Below, piece by piece: positions 27,284 through 37,213 of a DNA stretch of 64,000 bases. The stretch's first letter is position 1. Each line of letters begins with the position of its first letter. The translations under genes and the position numbers were made by a program. Source of the DNA: Neorhizobium alkalisoli. Its GTDB lineage: Bacteria; Pseudomonadota; Alphaproteobacteria; Rhizobiales; Rhizobiaceae. The stretch lies in NCBI RefSeq assembly GCF_007829835.1, contig NZ_VIWP01000002.1:930001-994000 (forward strand), written 5' to 3'. Under the pieces are notes generated by a model. The model ran no database searches, was not told the DNA's origin, and worked only from the letters and a program-made list of their open reading frames with translations.

Positions 27284-29137
27284 ATGGCCATCAAGCAACT
27301 CTCCGAAACGCTGATCAACCAGATTGCCGCTGGCGAAGTCATCGAACGTCCCGCCAGTGCCGCGAAGGAACTGATCGAAAACGCACTCGATGCCGGCGCG
27401 ACCCGGATCGAGATCGCGACGGCCGGCGGCGGCAAGAGCCTGCTCAGGGTTACGGACAACGGATCCGGCATGGATGCGGCCGATCTTGATCTCGCGATCC
27501 GCCGGCATTGTACCTCGAAGCTCGAGGATACGCTCGACGATATCCGCACGCTCGGTTTCCGCGGCGAAGCGCTGCCTTCGATCGGCTCGGTCGCGAGGCT
27601 GACGATCACCAGCCGCAGGCATGGCGATGCGCAAGGCTCGCAGGTGGCGGTTGCCGGCGGCCGCACCGAGGGCGTGCGCCCGGCGCCGGCCAATCCGGGC
27701 ACGGTGGTCGAGGTGCGCGACATTTTCTTTGCCACACCGGCGCGTCTGAAGTTCCTGAAGACGGAAAAGGCGGAGGCCGGCGCGATCACCGAAGTGGTGA
27801 AGCGCATGGCGATCGCATTTCCGAAGGTTCGCTTCGTGCTCTCCGGCCCGGACCGCAGCACGCTGGAATTTGCCGCGACCGGCGACGACCACCTTGCCCG
27901 CATGGCGCAGGTTCTGGGCGCCGAGTTCAAGGACAATGCGATCGAGATCGACGCGATGCGCGAGGATGTCGGCCTCACCGGCTTTGCCGGCGTGCCAACC
28001 TTCCATCGGGGCAATTCGGCGCATCAATATTCCTTCGTCAATGGACGCCCGGTACAGGACAAGCTGATCCTGTCGGCAATCCGCGGCGCCTATGCGGAGC
28101 GGATGCCGTCGGGGCGGTATCCTGTCGCCGTGCTTTCGATCACGCTCGATCCGGCGCTGGTGGACGTCAACGTGCATCCGGCCAAGTCCGACGTGCGCTT
28201 CCGCGATCCCGGCCTGGTGCGTGGCCTGATCGTCGGTGCGATCCGCGAGGCGTTGCACCGCGAGGGCGACCGCGCGGCGACGACCGGGACATCCGGCATG
28301 ATGCATGCTTTTCGGCCGGGCTTTTCGCCGCAACCATCCTATCGTCCGCAGCCGGGACCAATCTGGTCGGCCGCGACGTCGCCTTCGAGGCCGCTGCAGC
28401 AGGATTTCCAGATGCCCGCGCAAAACGGGGTTTCGGCTGGTTTTGGGGGTGGTTTTTCCGAACGTACGCAGGCAGGTTTCGACACGCTGACCATGCCGAC
28501 AGCACGGGCGGAAGTCTCCATTTCCGAACCTGCCACCGCCACCAGCGACGCGACCGCCTACCGGCTTGGCGCGGCGCGGGCGCAGGTGCATGAAAACTAT
28601 ATCGTCGCCCAGACGCAGGATGGCCTCGTCATCGTCGACCAGCATGCGGCGCATGAGCGACTGGTATTCGAGGCGATGCGCAAGGCCCTGGACGACCGCC
28701 GGCTGCCCTCGCAGGTGCTGCTGATCCCCGAAATCATCGACCTGCCGGAAGAGGATTGCGACCGCCTGATGGTGCATGCGGCCGATCTCGATCGGCTGGG
28801 GCTTTCGGTCGAGCGTTTCGGACCGGGCGCCGTTGCCGTGCGCGAAACGCCGGCCATGCTTGGCGAGGTGGATGCCACAGCGATGATCCGCGATCTGGCC
28901 GACGAGATTGCCGAATGGAACACGGCCGGTGGCCTGCGCGGCAAGCTCGAATATGTGGCGGCGACCATGGCCTGCCACGGCTCGGTGCGCTCCGGCCGAC
29001 GGATGCGGGCGGAAGAGATGAATGCGCTTCTGCGCGAGATGGAAGCGACGCCCGGTTCCGGCACCTGCAATCACGGCCGGCCGACCTATATCGAGCTGAA
29101 ATTGTCCGATATCGAGCGGCTGTTCGGGCGCAGCTGA
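27284..29137 (+). CDS. mutL: DNA mismatch repair protein MutL
   Basis: 617 residues from [19 protein letters not shown]. The N-terminal GHKL ATPase carries [19 protein letters not shown] and [10 protein letters not shown]; a central linker rich in Pro/Gln/Phe (about 345-430) is followed by the C-terminal dimerisation domain starting near [30 protein letters not shown] is present, and the C-terminal [22 protein letters not shown] and [11 protein letters not shown] segments are typical of MutL. It couples MutS mismatch recognition to strand removal. Starts at 27215 are possible but unsupported. Confidence 0.95.
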   Translation: MAIKQLSETLINQIAAGEVIERPASAAKELIENALDAGATRIEIATAGGGKSLLRVTDNGSGMDAADLDLAIRRHCTSKLEDTLDDIRTLGFRGEALPSIGSVARLTITSRRHGDAQGSQVAVAGGRTEGVRPAPANPGTVVEVRDIFFATPARLKFLKTEKAEAGAITEVVKRMAIAFPKVRFVLSGPDRSTLEFAATGDDHLARMAQVLGAEFKDNAIEIDAMREDVGLTGFAGVPTFHRGNSAHQYSFVNGRPVQDKLILSAIRGAYAERMPSGRYPVAVLSITLDPALVDVNVHPAKSDVRFRDPGLVRGLIVGAIREALHREGDRAATTGTSGMMHAFRPGFSPQPSYRPQPGPIWSAATSPSRPLQQDFQMPAQNGVSAGFGGGFSERTQAGFDTLTMPTARAEVSISEPATATSDATAYRLGAARAQVHENYIVAQTQDGLVIVDQHAAHERLVFEAMRKALDDRRLPSQVLLIPEIIDLPEEDCDRLMVHAADLDRLGLSVERFGPGAVAVRETPAMLGEVDATAMIRDLADEIAEWNTAGGLRGKLEYVAATMACHGSVRSGRRMRAEEMNALLREMEATPGSGTCNHGRPTYIELKLSDIERLFGRS

Positions 29138-29202
29138 AAATGCTGGAATTCGCCACCCATTGGCTTTAATGCGAAAACATGATTTTCCGCAGGAGACGTA
29201 AG

Positions 29203-29436
29203 ATGAACCGGTTCGAGGGCAGCGGATATCGCGAGGCGAAGATCCGGTATCTGGATGGCGACTACCAGATCCTGACGGCCGGTTCCTATGTCGTCTGCGC
29301 CATGACCGGCACGCAGATCCCGGTCGACGAGCTGAAATACTGGAGCGTCGCGCGGCAGGAACCCTATGTCGACTGCGCCACCTCGATGGACGCCGACAAA
29401 CGCGCCGGCATCCTGCCGAACCAACAGCGGGCTTAA
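29203..29436 (+). CDS. DUF2093 family protein
   Basis: 77 residues beginning [24 protein letters not shown], with AGGAGA 7 nt upstream. A conserved small Rhizobiales family of unknown function, with a compact beta-rich pattern and the closing segment [20 protein letters not shown]. It follows mutL by 65 bp, and its stop codon overlaps the stop of lpxK on the other strand by 3 nt. Gene order with mutL and lpxK appears conserved in relatives (recollection, not checked). Confidence 0.8.
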   Translation: MNRFEGSGYREAKIRYLDGDYQILTAGSYVVCAMTGTQIPVDELKYWSVARQEPYVDCATSMDADKRAGILPNQQRA

Positions 29437-30473
29437 GGCTTTCCGCCTCGCTTCAGGCGCCTCTGCCGGAAATTGGCGAAGGCCGCATCGATGATATTGC
29501 CCGGAGCATGCGGGTCGTCGAACACCATGTCGATCTCGACGACCTGAGCCCGCTCCAGCAGCCGTTCGGCCGGCCCATGATGGCCGACGAGACGAACCGC
29601 ATCCTTTGCCGTCGTCACGAGATCGAGCTTATGCTTGTCGGCTTCTTCGAGCAGGCTTTCGATCTCGTCCTCGGTGAAGAAGTGGTGATCGGGGAAGGAC
29701 CGACGCACCGCGATCAGGCCGCCGACGGCATTGACCGTGCGGTAGAATTTTTCAGGATCGGCAATGCCGGTGAAGGCGATCACATTGCGACCAGCGAGGA
29801 TCTGGCTGCGATGGGGCCGGATCGCGCCGACATGGATCTGCTTGCCGGCACGTGAGGCCTGGCGCACGAGCGCGTCGGCGGCATCACCATCACCGACCTT
29901 CAGAAGCGCCGAGAGTTGCCGCATCTGTTCCGATATCGGCGCGCGAACCGGACCGCCTGGCACGAGATGGCCGTTGCCGATGCCGCGTACCGTATCGATG
30001 ACGACGAGCGCAAAATCGATCGCCAGCCGGGCGCTCTGGAAACCGTCATCCATGATGATGATATCGGCTCCCTCCTCCGCCAGTTTGCGGGCGCCGGCGA
30101 CACGACGCCTTGAAATCACCGTCATCGCCTCGCGGGCGAGAAGCAGGGCTTCGTCACCGACCGCATCGGCCCGGTGATGGGCGGGATCGACCACGGTCGT
30201 CACGTCAATAGAGCCGCCGTAACCACGGCTGAGGAAACCGGGCTTCAGCCCTTTTTCCTTGGCAGCACGGGCGAGTGCGATCGCCGTTGGTGTCTTGCCG
30301 GCGCCACCGACGGTGAAATTGCCGACGCAGATGACCGGCAGAGAAGCTTCAGCCCGCTTGGACCGCGCCATGCGGCGGCCGGCGACGACACCATAGAGGA
30401 AGGAGATCGGTGACAGCGACCAGGCGCGCCAGTCGGCCTTGATCCACCAGAAAGGCGGTGCTTCGGAAACCAA
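29433..30473 (-). CDS. lpxK: Tetraacyldisaccharide 4'-kinase
   Basis: 346 residues. ATP-dependent phosphorylation of the 4' position of the lipid A disaccharide at the inner membrane. The Walker A-type loop is [19 protein letters not shown] (about 51-69), followed by SRGYGG and [19 protein letters not shown]. An N-terminal hydrophobic stretch ([16 protein letters not shown]) anchors it. The start is TTG at 30473 with GGGGAG 7 nt before it. Last gene of the minus-strand lipid A block. Confidence 0.93.
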   Translation of the reverse strand: MVSEAPPFWWIKADWRAWSLSPISFLYGVVAGRRMARSKRAEASLPVICVGNFTVGGAGKTPTAIALARAAKEKGLKPGFLSRGYGGSIDVTTVVDPAHHRADAVGDEALLLAREAMTVISRRRVAGARKLAEEGADIIIMDDGFQSARLAIDFALVVIDTVRGIGNGHLVPGGPVRAPISEQMRQLSALLKVGDGDAADALVRQASRAGKQIHVGAIRPHRSQILAGRNVIAFTGIADPEKFYRTVNAVGGLIAVRRSFPDHHFFTEDEIESLLEEADKHKLDLVTTAKDAVRLVGHHGPAERLLERAQVVEIDMVFDDPHAPGNIIDAAFANFRQRRLKRGGKP

Positions 30474-30541
30474 AAACTACTCCCCGTCGCCTCGATCGGA
30501 TTGTTGTGCGCCTCCCCTCCCCGAAAGGAGGATATGGCAGC

Positions 30542-31288
30542 CTAAGCCGTTGTGGCCTGATCCGTCGCGGACAGCAAGTGTTCGAGCCCGGTAATGTCGT
30601 CGATGACGATATCGGCGGCGGCGGCCAGCGTTTCGCGCGAGCCGGTCCCGCTCAGGACCGCGACCTTCAAGCCCGCACCGGCATTGGCGCCCATATGCAT
30701 GTCGTGATTGTTGTCACCGACCATCGCCACCTGGATGGGCTGAAGTCCGACGGTCTCACAGAAACCGTTCAGCATGCCGGCATGCGGCTTGACGCCGAAA
30801 CCGCTGTCGTAACCGGCGATGAAATCGACATCGTCAAGAAAACCGAAGCGCAAGGCCGTCTGGCGGATCGCCTGTTCGTTGTCGCTGGAGGCAATGCCGA
30901 GCCGCAGGCCGCGGGCCTTAAGCTTGCGAAAGAGGATGGCGAGATCGGTGACTGGAACCGCATAATCGGCGGAGCGCACAAAAAGGGCATCGAGTTCGCG
31001 GGTCAGATCGTCGACATCGACCGGCGAACCGGCTGCGACGAAACCGGCAGCGATCTCAGCAGCGTTTCCGGCGGCGAGCAGGCTGTCAGCGCGGGTCTGT
31101 CCAGAAACCGGATCCATGCCGCCGGCGACAAGAAGCTGCGTTTCGAGCGCCGCATTGCCGGCCGAGGCGATACGGGCCGCCTCACGATTGACCGGTCCCC
31201 AGCTTTCTTCGTAGCGCAGCAGGGTTCCGTCCTTGTCGAACAGGATGCCGGCGATCGGGGTGCTGTTTTGCGGGAGGGTTTGCGACAT
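30542..31288 (-). CDS. HAD family phosphatase (phosphoglycolate phosphatase-like)
   Basis: 248 residues. HAD motif I FDKDGTLL (about 17-24), motif II in GIASSD (about 130-135), Lys of motif III in GVKPHAGM and motif IV in MVGDNNHDM. Cap type resembles Gph-like phosphatases; the substrate is unknown. Its ATG overlaps the TAA of waaA by one base (TAATG), so it is translated with waaA. Its place between waaA and lpxK hints at a housekeeping role linked to Kdo/lipid A metabolism, but that is inference. Confidence 0.85.
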   Translation of the reverse strand: MSQTLPQNSTPIAGILFDKDGTLLRYEESWGPVNREAARIASAGNAALETQLLVAGGMDPVSGQTRADSLLAAGNAAEIAAGFVAAGSPVDVDDLTRELDALFVRSADYAVPVTDLAILFRKLKARGLRLGIASSDNEQAIRQTALRFGFLDDVDFIAGYDSGFGVKPHAGMLNGFCETVGLQPIQVAMVGDNNHDMHMGANAGAGLKVAVLSGTGSRETLAAAADIVIDDITGLEHLLSATDQATTA

Positions 31289-32613
31289 TATCTGACCGCT
31301 GCTGCAACCGTTTTCGGCTGCAGGCGGGCGCTGACCGTCAACGGGTTGATATAGGGTTCCAGCGCCTTGACCGTCTTGCCGAGCGCGCCGCGCATTTCTT
31401 CCATCGCCTCATGACCGGCATCGACCATCTTGCGGCGGGCGAGATCGTTGATCATCAGATAATGCACGGCCTTGGCCAGCATCTCGATATCCTTGACCAC
31501 GCGCGCGCCGCCCTTGCGGACGAGGTGGTGATAGCTATCGCGGAAATTCTGGATATTCGGGCCGGTCAGGACCGCCGAGCCGAGCATTGCCGGTTCCAGC
31601 GGGTTCTGGCCGCCTTCATTGGTCAGCGACTTGCCGACGAAGGCGATTTCGGTGAGGCGCAGGTAAAGGCCCATCTCGCCGATCGTATCGCCGAGGAAAA
31701 CGTCGACAGCGGCCGTGATCTCGTCATTGCGCGAGCGGCGGGCGACATTCAGCCCCTCGCCCTTCAGCATTTCCTCGACCTCGTCGGCGCGATCCGGATG
31801 GCGCGGCACGATGATGGTCAGCTGGCCGTTCTTCGGCTTCAGGGCGCGATGCACGGCAGATGCCGCCTTTTCCTCACCGTCGAAAGTGGAGATGGCGGCC
31901 CAGGTCTTGCGGGCGCCAATTTCCTTGCGATAACGGGCGAGCGTGACCTCGTCACAGGGCGGCGGGTCGGTATCGGTCTTCAGATTGCCGGAAACGATGA
32001 CCGGCCATGCGCCGAGATCACGAAAACGCTCGGCATCAAGATCCGACTGGGCAACGACCAGAGCAAGCTTTTCGAAAAGCGTCTCGGCAATGTTGTTGTG
32101 ATTGCTCCAGCGCGTGAAGGAGCGATCGGAAATGCGGGCATTGACGCGGATCTGCGGAATGCGGCGGCGGGCAAGCTCGACCACGGTCGTCGGCCAGATT
32201 TCCGATTCCGCGGTGATGCAAGCGTCCGGCTTCCAATAGGCGATAAAGCGCTTGATCGGGAATTTGACGTCCAGCGGCACATATTGATGCATGACCTCGT
32301 CGCCGAGGCGGGCCTGGACGAGAGCTGCCGATGTCATCGTGCCGGTCGTGAGCAGAATGTGGATTTCGCGGCGGCGCAGTTCGCGGATCAGCGGCATGAC
32401 CGCCATGGTTTCGCCGACGCTTGCCGCATGCACCCAGACGAGCGGACCGCGCGGACGCGCGAGGCTCGCATATCCGAGCCGTTCCAGACGCCGGGAGGAA
32501 TCTTCCTTACCCTTCATGGCGCGATAGGCCAGATAGGGACTGGACAAGGGATAAAGCGTGATACCGGCCAGACGGTACGATGCCAGAGCTATGCGAGCCA
32601 AGCCGCTGCTCAT
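31288..32613 (-). CDS. waaA: 3-deoxy-D-manno-octulosonic acid (Kdo) transferase
   Basis: 441 residues from ATG at 32613 (GTG at 32616 also possible; GGGGAC upstream). Adds Kdo from CMP-Kdo to lipid IVA at the inner membrane. N-terminal membrane-proximal helix (ALASYRLAGITLYPLSSPYLAYRAM), acceptor-side LVWVHAASVGETMAVMPLI with the catalytic Glu, and C-terminal donor-domain motifs including EIAFVGKSLTNEGGQNPLEP. Full length for the GT30 family. Confidence 0.95.
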   Translation of the reverse strand: MSSGLARIALASYRLAGITLYPLSSPYLAYRAMKGKEDSSRRLERLGYASLARPRGPLVWVHAASVGETMAVMPLIRELRRREIHILLTTGTMTSAALVQARLGDEVMHQYVPLDVKFPIKRFIAYWKPDACITAESEIWPTTVVELARRRIPQIRVNARISDRSFTRWSNHNNIAETLFEKLALVVAQSDLDAERFRDLGAWPVIVSGNLKTDTDPPPCDEVTLARYRKEIGARKTWAAISTFDGEEKAASAVHRALKPKNGQLTIIVPRHPDRADEVEEMLKGEGLNVARRSRNDEITAAVDVFLGDTIGEMGLYLRLTEIAFVGKSLTNEGGQNPLEPAMLGSAVLTGPNIQNFRDSYHHLVRKGGARVVKDIEMLAKAVHYLMINDLARRKMVDAGHEAMEEMRGALGKTVKALEPYINPLTVSARLQPKTVAAAVR

Positions 32614-32800
32614 CACTTTTGTCCCCGATCCGAGATCGCAGCGGTCACTGTAAACGCCCCTATGAAGTCATATCCGTATTGGAAATTCGTCTGTTTCACA
32701 AATGCGTCAAAAAATGGTCCCGGCGCATTTGCCCACAGGGCGTTCATCGTCGGAACCTGGATATTGTCGAATAACGTAGCCGGCGAAGCTTACCTGAGGT

Positions 32801-33037
32801 TTACTTGACCTCAGGATCCATCAACCGGTGCATATGAACGATAAAATAGCGCATCTGCGCGTTATCGACGGTCAGCTGTGCCTTGGACCGCCATGCGACC
32901 AGAGCGGTCGCATAATCGGGGTAAATCCCGACAATATCGAGGCCGTCCAGATCCTTGAACTGAACGCCATCAAGGCTCTTCAATTCGCCGCCGAAAACCA
33001 AATGCAGAAGTTGTTTTTTCTCAGTCGTCTCTGTCAT
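32801..33037 (-). CDS. DUF4170 family protein
   Basis: 78 residues from MTETTEKKQLLHLVFGGEL (GGAC upstream). A small alphaproteobacterial family of unknown function with the signature LVFGGEL...GIYPDYATALVAWRSKAQ...YFIVHMHRL. It lies between the phosphatase-like gene and waaA in the same orientation, 63 bp after the former and 187 bp before the latter, so it may be part of the same transcript. Confidence 0.78.
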   Translation of the reverse strand: MTETTEKKQLLHLVFGGELKSLDGVQFKDLDGLDIVGIYPDYATALVAWRSKAQLTVDNAQMRYFIVHMHRLMDPEVK

Positions 33038-33099
33038 GCTGCCATGTCCGAGTTCAAGCCTCCATCCCCGCTTTTCTGTGCTGCATTCCGCAGGAAACG

Positions 33100-33906
33100 T
33101 CAACCCGCAGGGTGCTCAACCAGATAAGGCAAAAGCAGCTCGAGCGCGTGATCCGCACCGGCAACCAGCATCTCGCGGGTCACGTCCTTGCGGTTATAGA
33201 TCAGTGCCGCATCGGCGAGGTCCACGAGACGGCCGCCGGCCCGCTCAAGGATGAGGTCGGCAGCAGCAAGATCCCAGTCATGGGAGTTGCGCTTGACGAC
33301 CGTGCCATCGAGGCGGCCATCGGCAACCATGGCGATCCTATAGGCGAGCGAAGGCACATGACGGACGCGGTGGACCCTGTCGCGAAAGGCCGGTTCAAAT
33401 CTCTTCACGAGGGCTTCATCGGCGGCAATCGCAATCGGGGCTTCCGACGCTTCTCCTCCGACGCGGATCACTTCACCGTTCTTCCAGGCTGCGCCATCGG
33501 CCAGTGCCCAGAACTCCTCGCCGAGTGCCGGCGCTACCAAGACGCCTGCAACAGGACGGCCGCGATGAACAACGGCGACCGAGACACACCAGGTCTTGTC
33601 GCCATTGATGAAAGCGCGCGTACCGTCGATCGGATCGATAACGAACACGGTCTCGCTCTGAAGGCGTGCGGCGTCGTCGTCGTTTTCTTCGGAAAGCCAA
33701 CCGTAACCGGGACGGGCGGCCAGAAGCAGGCTCTGCAGCCGGTCATTGGAGGCAAAATCGGCAGCGCTGACCGGCGATGCCCCCTCGTTCTTCCACCAGA
33801 CTTCCGGCGCGTTTCCGAAAAAGCCGAGCGCAAGCTCGCCGGCCTGACGGGCTGCATCCCGGATCAGGTCGAGATCGGCTTGCCACTGGCTTTTCGGATC
33901 CACCAT
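33100..33906 (-). CDS. Inositol monophosphatase / CysQ-like phosphatase
   Basis: 268 residues with all family metal sites: LSEEND (Glu pair), DPIDGTRAFINGD (about 92-104) and DWDLAAADLILERAGG (about 211-226). Hydrolyses small phosphate esters such as 3'-phosphoadenosine 5'-phosphate or inositol phosphate; the choice is not evident, although the 3'(2'),5'-bisphosphate nucleotidase branch fits. The start lies 4 bp after the stop of the PmbA-like gene, indicating an operon. Confidence 0.88.
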   Translation of the reverse strand: MVDPKSQWQADLDLIRDAARQAGELALGFFGNAPEVWWKNEGASPVSAADFASNDRLQSLLLAARPGYGWLSEENDDDAARLQSETVFVIDPIDGTRAFINGDKTWCVSVAVVHRGRPVAGVLVAPALGEEFWALADGAAWKNGEVIRVGGEASEAPIAIAADEALVKRFEPAFRDRVHRVRHVPSLAYRIAMVADGRLDGTVVKRNSHDWDLAAADLILERAGGRLVDLADAALIYNRKDVTREMLVAGADHALELLLPYLVEHPAG

Positions 33907-33910
33907 GCGA

Positions 33911-35257
33911 TCAGCGTCCTGCCAGGGTCAGGCCCTCGATCGCAATGGTCGGCGACGCGACGCCGAACTTGCGGTCGATGTCGTTTGCCGGTGTCAGGCG
34001 CATGAACATGTCCTTGAGGTTGGAGGCGATCGTCACTTCCGAAACGGCAAAGGTCAGTTCGCCATTCTCGATCCAGAAGCCGGTCGCGCCGCGCGAATAT
34101 TCGCCGGTGATCATGTTGACACCCTGGCCGATCAGCTCGGTGACGTAAAAGCCATTGCCAATCGAACGGATCAGCTCCTCCGGCGAAATATCGCCCGGCT
34201 CCAGCGCCAGATTGGTGGAGGCCGGCGAAACGAGATTGCCGCCGCGGACGCCGCGCCCATTGGTCGGCAGACCGAGTTCGCGGCCGGTGGAGGTGGAGAG
34301 GAACCAGTGTTTCAGCACACCGTCCTCGATCATCACCATGCGCTCGCCCTTGACGCCTTCGCCATCGAAGGGACGGGAAGAGCCGCCGCGAACGATCAAA
34401 GGATCATCGGTGATATTGAGCCCGGCCTTCAGGACCTGCTGGCCCATCTTGTCGCGCAGGAAGCTGGTCTTGCGGGCGACCGAGGCACCGTTGATGGCAC
34501 CGGCAATATGGCCGACGAAACCGCGGGCAATGCGCGGATCGAAGACGACCGTCAGGTTGCTGCCGGTATCGACCTGGCGCGGGTTGATGCGCTTGACGAC
34601 ACGCTCACCGGCGCGGCGGCCAATTTCCTTCGGATCGTCGAGGTCTGCGGCATAAAGGCGGCTGTCGAAATCGTAGTCGCGCTCCATCTTCGTGCCTTCG
34701 CCGGCAATGACGCTGACGGAACGGCCGAAGCGGCTTGCCATATAGCTGCCGGAAAAGCCGTGCGATGTGACGAGGACCATGCCGCCCATGCCGGCAGAAG
34801 CCCCTGCCCCGGAGGAATTGGTGACGCCGGGGACATCCAGTGCCGCCTGTTCCATTTCAAGAGCGGCTTCGCGCAGACTATCGGTCGGGATATCCGTTGG
34901 ATCGAAAAGATCGAGATCCGGATAGGATGTGGCGAGATTGGCTTCGTCGGCAAGGCAGGCAAAGGGATCTTCCGGCGAGACTTTTGCCATGGCGACGGCG
35001 CGTTCGGCCAGCGTCTTCATATCGAAACCCGGATTGGCGGAAACGCTCGCCACACGGTTTCCGACAAAGACACGCAGCGAAAAATCATCGCCTTCGGACG
35101 ATTCGGTGCCTTCGACCTTGCCAAGCCGGACACTGACGGAGCGGGAGCGCGAACGCACCACGACGGCGTCTGCCTTGTCGGCGCCTGCTTGTCTGGCGAG
35201 ATCGATGAGCTCGCCGGCGCGGGCGAGAAGGGAGGCGGCGTCTATTTCGGAATTCAT
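33911..35257 (-). CDS. pmbA: TldD/PmbA family metalloprotease
   Basis: 448 residues from MNSEIDAASLLARAGEL (ATG 35257, AAAGG upstream; ATG 35278 is an alternative). PmbA-type features: DNA-mimic-like acidic N-terminus, IGRRAGERVVKRIN, and a C-terminal half with SRPFDGEGVKG, TNGRGVRGGN and GVNMITGEYSRGATGFWIENGEL. PmbA (TldE) lacks the HExxH metal site of its partner TldD, and I see none here. The pair processes modified peptides. The TldD partner is not in the window. Confidence 0.87.
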   Translation of the reverse strand: MNSEIDAASLLARAGELIDLARQAGADKADAVVVRSRSRSVSVRLGKVEGTESSEGDDFSLRVFVGNRVASVSANPGFDMKTLAERAVAMAKVSPEDPFACLADEANLATSYPDLDLFDPTDIPTDSLREAALEMEQAALDVPGVTNSSGAGASAGMGGMVLVTSHGFSGSYMASRFGRSVSVIAGEGTKMERDYDFDSRLYAADLDDPKEIGRRAGERVVKRINPRQVDTGSNLTVVFDPRIARGFVGHIAGAINGASVARKTSFLRDKMGQQVLKAGLNITDDPLIVRGGSSRPFDGEGVKGERMVMIEDGVLKHWFLSTSTGRELGLPTNGRGVRGGNLVSPASTNLALEPGDISPEELIRSIGNGFYVTELIGQGVNMITGEYSRGATGFWIENGELTFAVSEVTIASNLKDMFMRLTPANDIDRKFGVASPTIAIEGLTLAGR

Positions 35258-35380
35258 ATTTGCAAGCCTTTCATTCATAACCCATTTATTGTGCGCTGGC
35301 CCAAGCATCAAGGGCGGGCCGACGATTCCCGGTCCGACCTTCTCTCCCGTAGACCTGCCCGTATATTTGAAAGATTATTA

Positions 35381-37198
35381 ATGACTGGAAGTGACAGCCT
35401 GTTTTCCGAAATGCTGATGCTGCTGGCCGGCGCGGTGATCGCCGCGCCGCTGTTCCGCAAACTCGGGCTTGGTACCGTTCTCGGTTATCTTGCCGCCGGC
35501 GTCGTGATCGGCCCGCTTCTGCAGCGCGTAACCGATACTGAGGAAGTGCTGCATGTGGCGGAATTCGGCGTCGTCTTCCTGCTTTTCATCATCGGCCTTG
35601 AACTGAAACCGAGCCGTCTGTGGCAATTGCGCGGCGACGTTTTTGGCCTTGGACCGGCACAGGTCATCGTTTCCGGTGCGGCTTTGAGCGGGCTTGCCTA
35701 TCTCGCCAACATGGCGGACTGGCGCGGCAGTGTCGTGATCGGCTTCGGTCTCGCGCTCTCCTCGACCGCATTTGCGCTGCAGATCCTCAACGATGCCGGC
35801 GACATGAACAGCAAATACGGGCAGCGGTCGTTTTCGGTTCTGCTGTTCCAGGATCTGGCGATCGTGCCGCTTCTGGCGATGATTACCATTCTGGCACCGG
35901 GGACCAAGGAGGCGGCGGCAACGCCACTTCTGGATTTCGCGATCGCGGTCGGCGCGGTCGGCGCCATGGTGATTGCCGGCAAATATCTGCTGACACCGAT
36001 GTTCCAGGTGATTGCCCGCACCGGCGCGCGCGAGGTGATGATCGCAGCTGCCCTGCTCGTCGTGCTCGGATCGGCAGCGGCGATGCAGGCGGTCGGCCTT
36101 TCGATGGCGATGGGCGGCTTTTTGTCCGGCGTGATGCTGGCGGAATCTTCCTACCGGCACGAGCTGGAAGCGGATATCGAACCCTTCCGCGGGCTGCTTC
36201 TGGCGCTGTTCTTCGTCGCCGTCGGCCTGTCCTTGGAAGTCGATGTCATTCTCGACAACCTGCTTTTCCTCATTCCGGCCGTCGCCGCCTTCATGGTGGT
36301 GAAGGCGGTCGTCGTCTATGCACTCTGCCGTCTGTGGGGATCTCCCCATAACGACGCGGTCCGTATCGCCTTTCTGCTGCCGCAGGGCGGTGAATTCGGC
36401 TTCGTGCTGTTCACGACCGCCACGGCTGCTGGGCTTCTTTCTTCGGCAACGGCCTCGCTGCTGATCGCGGCGGTGACTCTTTCCATGGCGCTGACGCCGC
36501 TCGGCACGGCTCTCTCCAAGCGTTTCATCCGCGGCGAAAAACGCGAGGAGATCGAGGAGGATTTCAATGGGGCCGGCGCCGATGTGCTGATGATCGGCTT
36601 TTCGCGTTTCGGCCAGATCGCCGCGCAGATCCTGCTTGCCGGCGGCAGTTCGGTGACCGTGATCGACGACAATCCAGACCGTATCCGTCAGGCAGCGAAT
36701 TTCGGCTTCCGGATCTATTTCGGCGATGGCACACGTCGCGACGTGCTGCTCTCGTCGGGCATAGACCGGGCGAAGATCGTTGCCGTCTGTACCCATAACC
36801 GCGAAACGACCGACAAGATCGTCGACATGATCCGCTCGGATTTTCCGTCGATCCGGCTCTTCGTGCGCTCCTATGACCGTATCCACTCGCTGGCGCTGCG
36901 CGAAAAATCCGTCGAATACGAGCTGCGCGAAACATTGGAATCGGGCCTTCTGTTCGGCCAGAAGACGCTCGAAGCGCTCGGCATGGGCGAAAACAACGCC
37001 ATGGAGATCGGCAGCGACATCCGTCGGCGTGACGAGGAGCGGTTGCAGATCCAGGCCGTTCAGGGTCTCGGGGCCGGCCGCGAAATGCTGTTCAACAGTC
37101 CTGTCCGGCCGGAGCCGCTGATCAAGCCGAAGCGGCCGAGCGCCAATTCGAATTCGGCCGAGGAGACCCCACCGGCAAACCAGGTCGGGCATTGGTAA
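35381..37198 (+). CDS. KefB/KefC-type K+/H+ antiporter (CPA2) with RCK domain
   Basis: 605 residues from ATG 35381. About 12 membrane helices of the Na+/H+ exchanger fold (FLLFIIGLELKPSRLW; GLALSSTAFALQIL), then a cytosolic RCK/TrkA-N domain (VLMIGFSRFGQIAAQILLAGG to about residue 520) and an extended hydrophilic tail ending NQVGHW. Such proteins exchange K+ for H+, often under glutathione-adduct or NAD control. No KefF/KefG partner is nearby. The large upstream in-frame extension back to 33905 is antisense shadow of the pmbA gene. Confidence 0.9.
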   Translation: MTGSDSLFSEMLMLLAGAVIAAPLFRKLGLGTVLGYLAAGVVIGPLLQRVTDTEEVLHVAEFGVVFLLFIIGLELKPSRLWQLRGDVFGLGPAQVIVSGAALSGLAYLANMADWRGSVVIGFGLALSSTAFALQILNDAGDMNSKYGQRSFSVLLFQDLAIVPLLAMITILAPGTKEAAATPLLDFAIAVGAVGAMVIAGKYLLTPMFQVIARTGAREVMIAAALLVVLGSAAAMQAVGLSMAMGGFLSGVMLAESSYRHELEADIEPFRGLLLALFFVAVGLSLEVDVILDNLLFLIPAVAAFMVVKAVVVYALCRLWGSPHNDAVRIAFLLPQGGEFGFVLFTTATAAGLLSSATASLLIAAVTLSMALTPLGTALSKRFIRGEKREEIEEDFNGAGADVLMIGFSRFGQIAAQILLAGGSSVTVIDDNPDRIRQAANFGFRIYFGDGTRRDVLLSSGIDRAKIVAVCTHNRETTDKIVDMIRSDFPSIRLFVRSYDRIHSLALREKSVEYELRETLESGLLFGQKTLEALGMGENNAMEIGSDIRRRDEERLQIQAVQGLGAGREMLFNSPVRPEPLIKPKRPSANSNSAEETPPANQVGHW

Positions 37199-37213
37199 GC
37201 GAAGAAGGGATTA

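Noticed and set aside
33905..35380. In-frame N-terminal extension of the KefB-type antiporter by 492 codons
   Set aside because: It runs antisense through the pmbA-like gene; the true start at 35381 opens directly on the first membrane helix.
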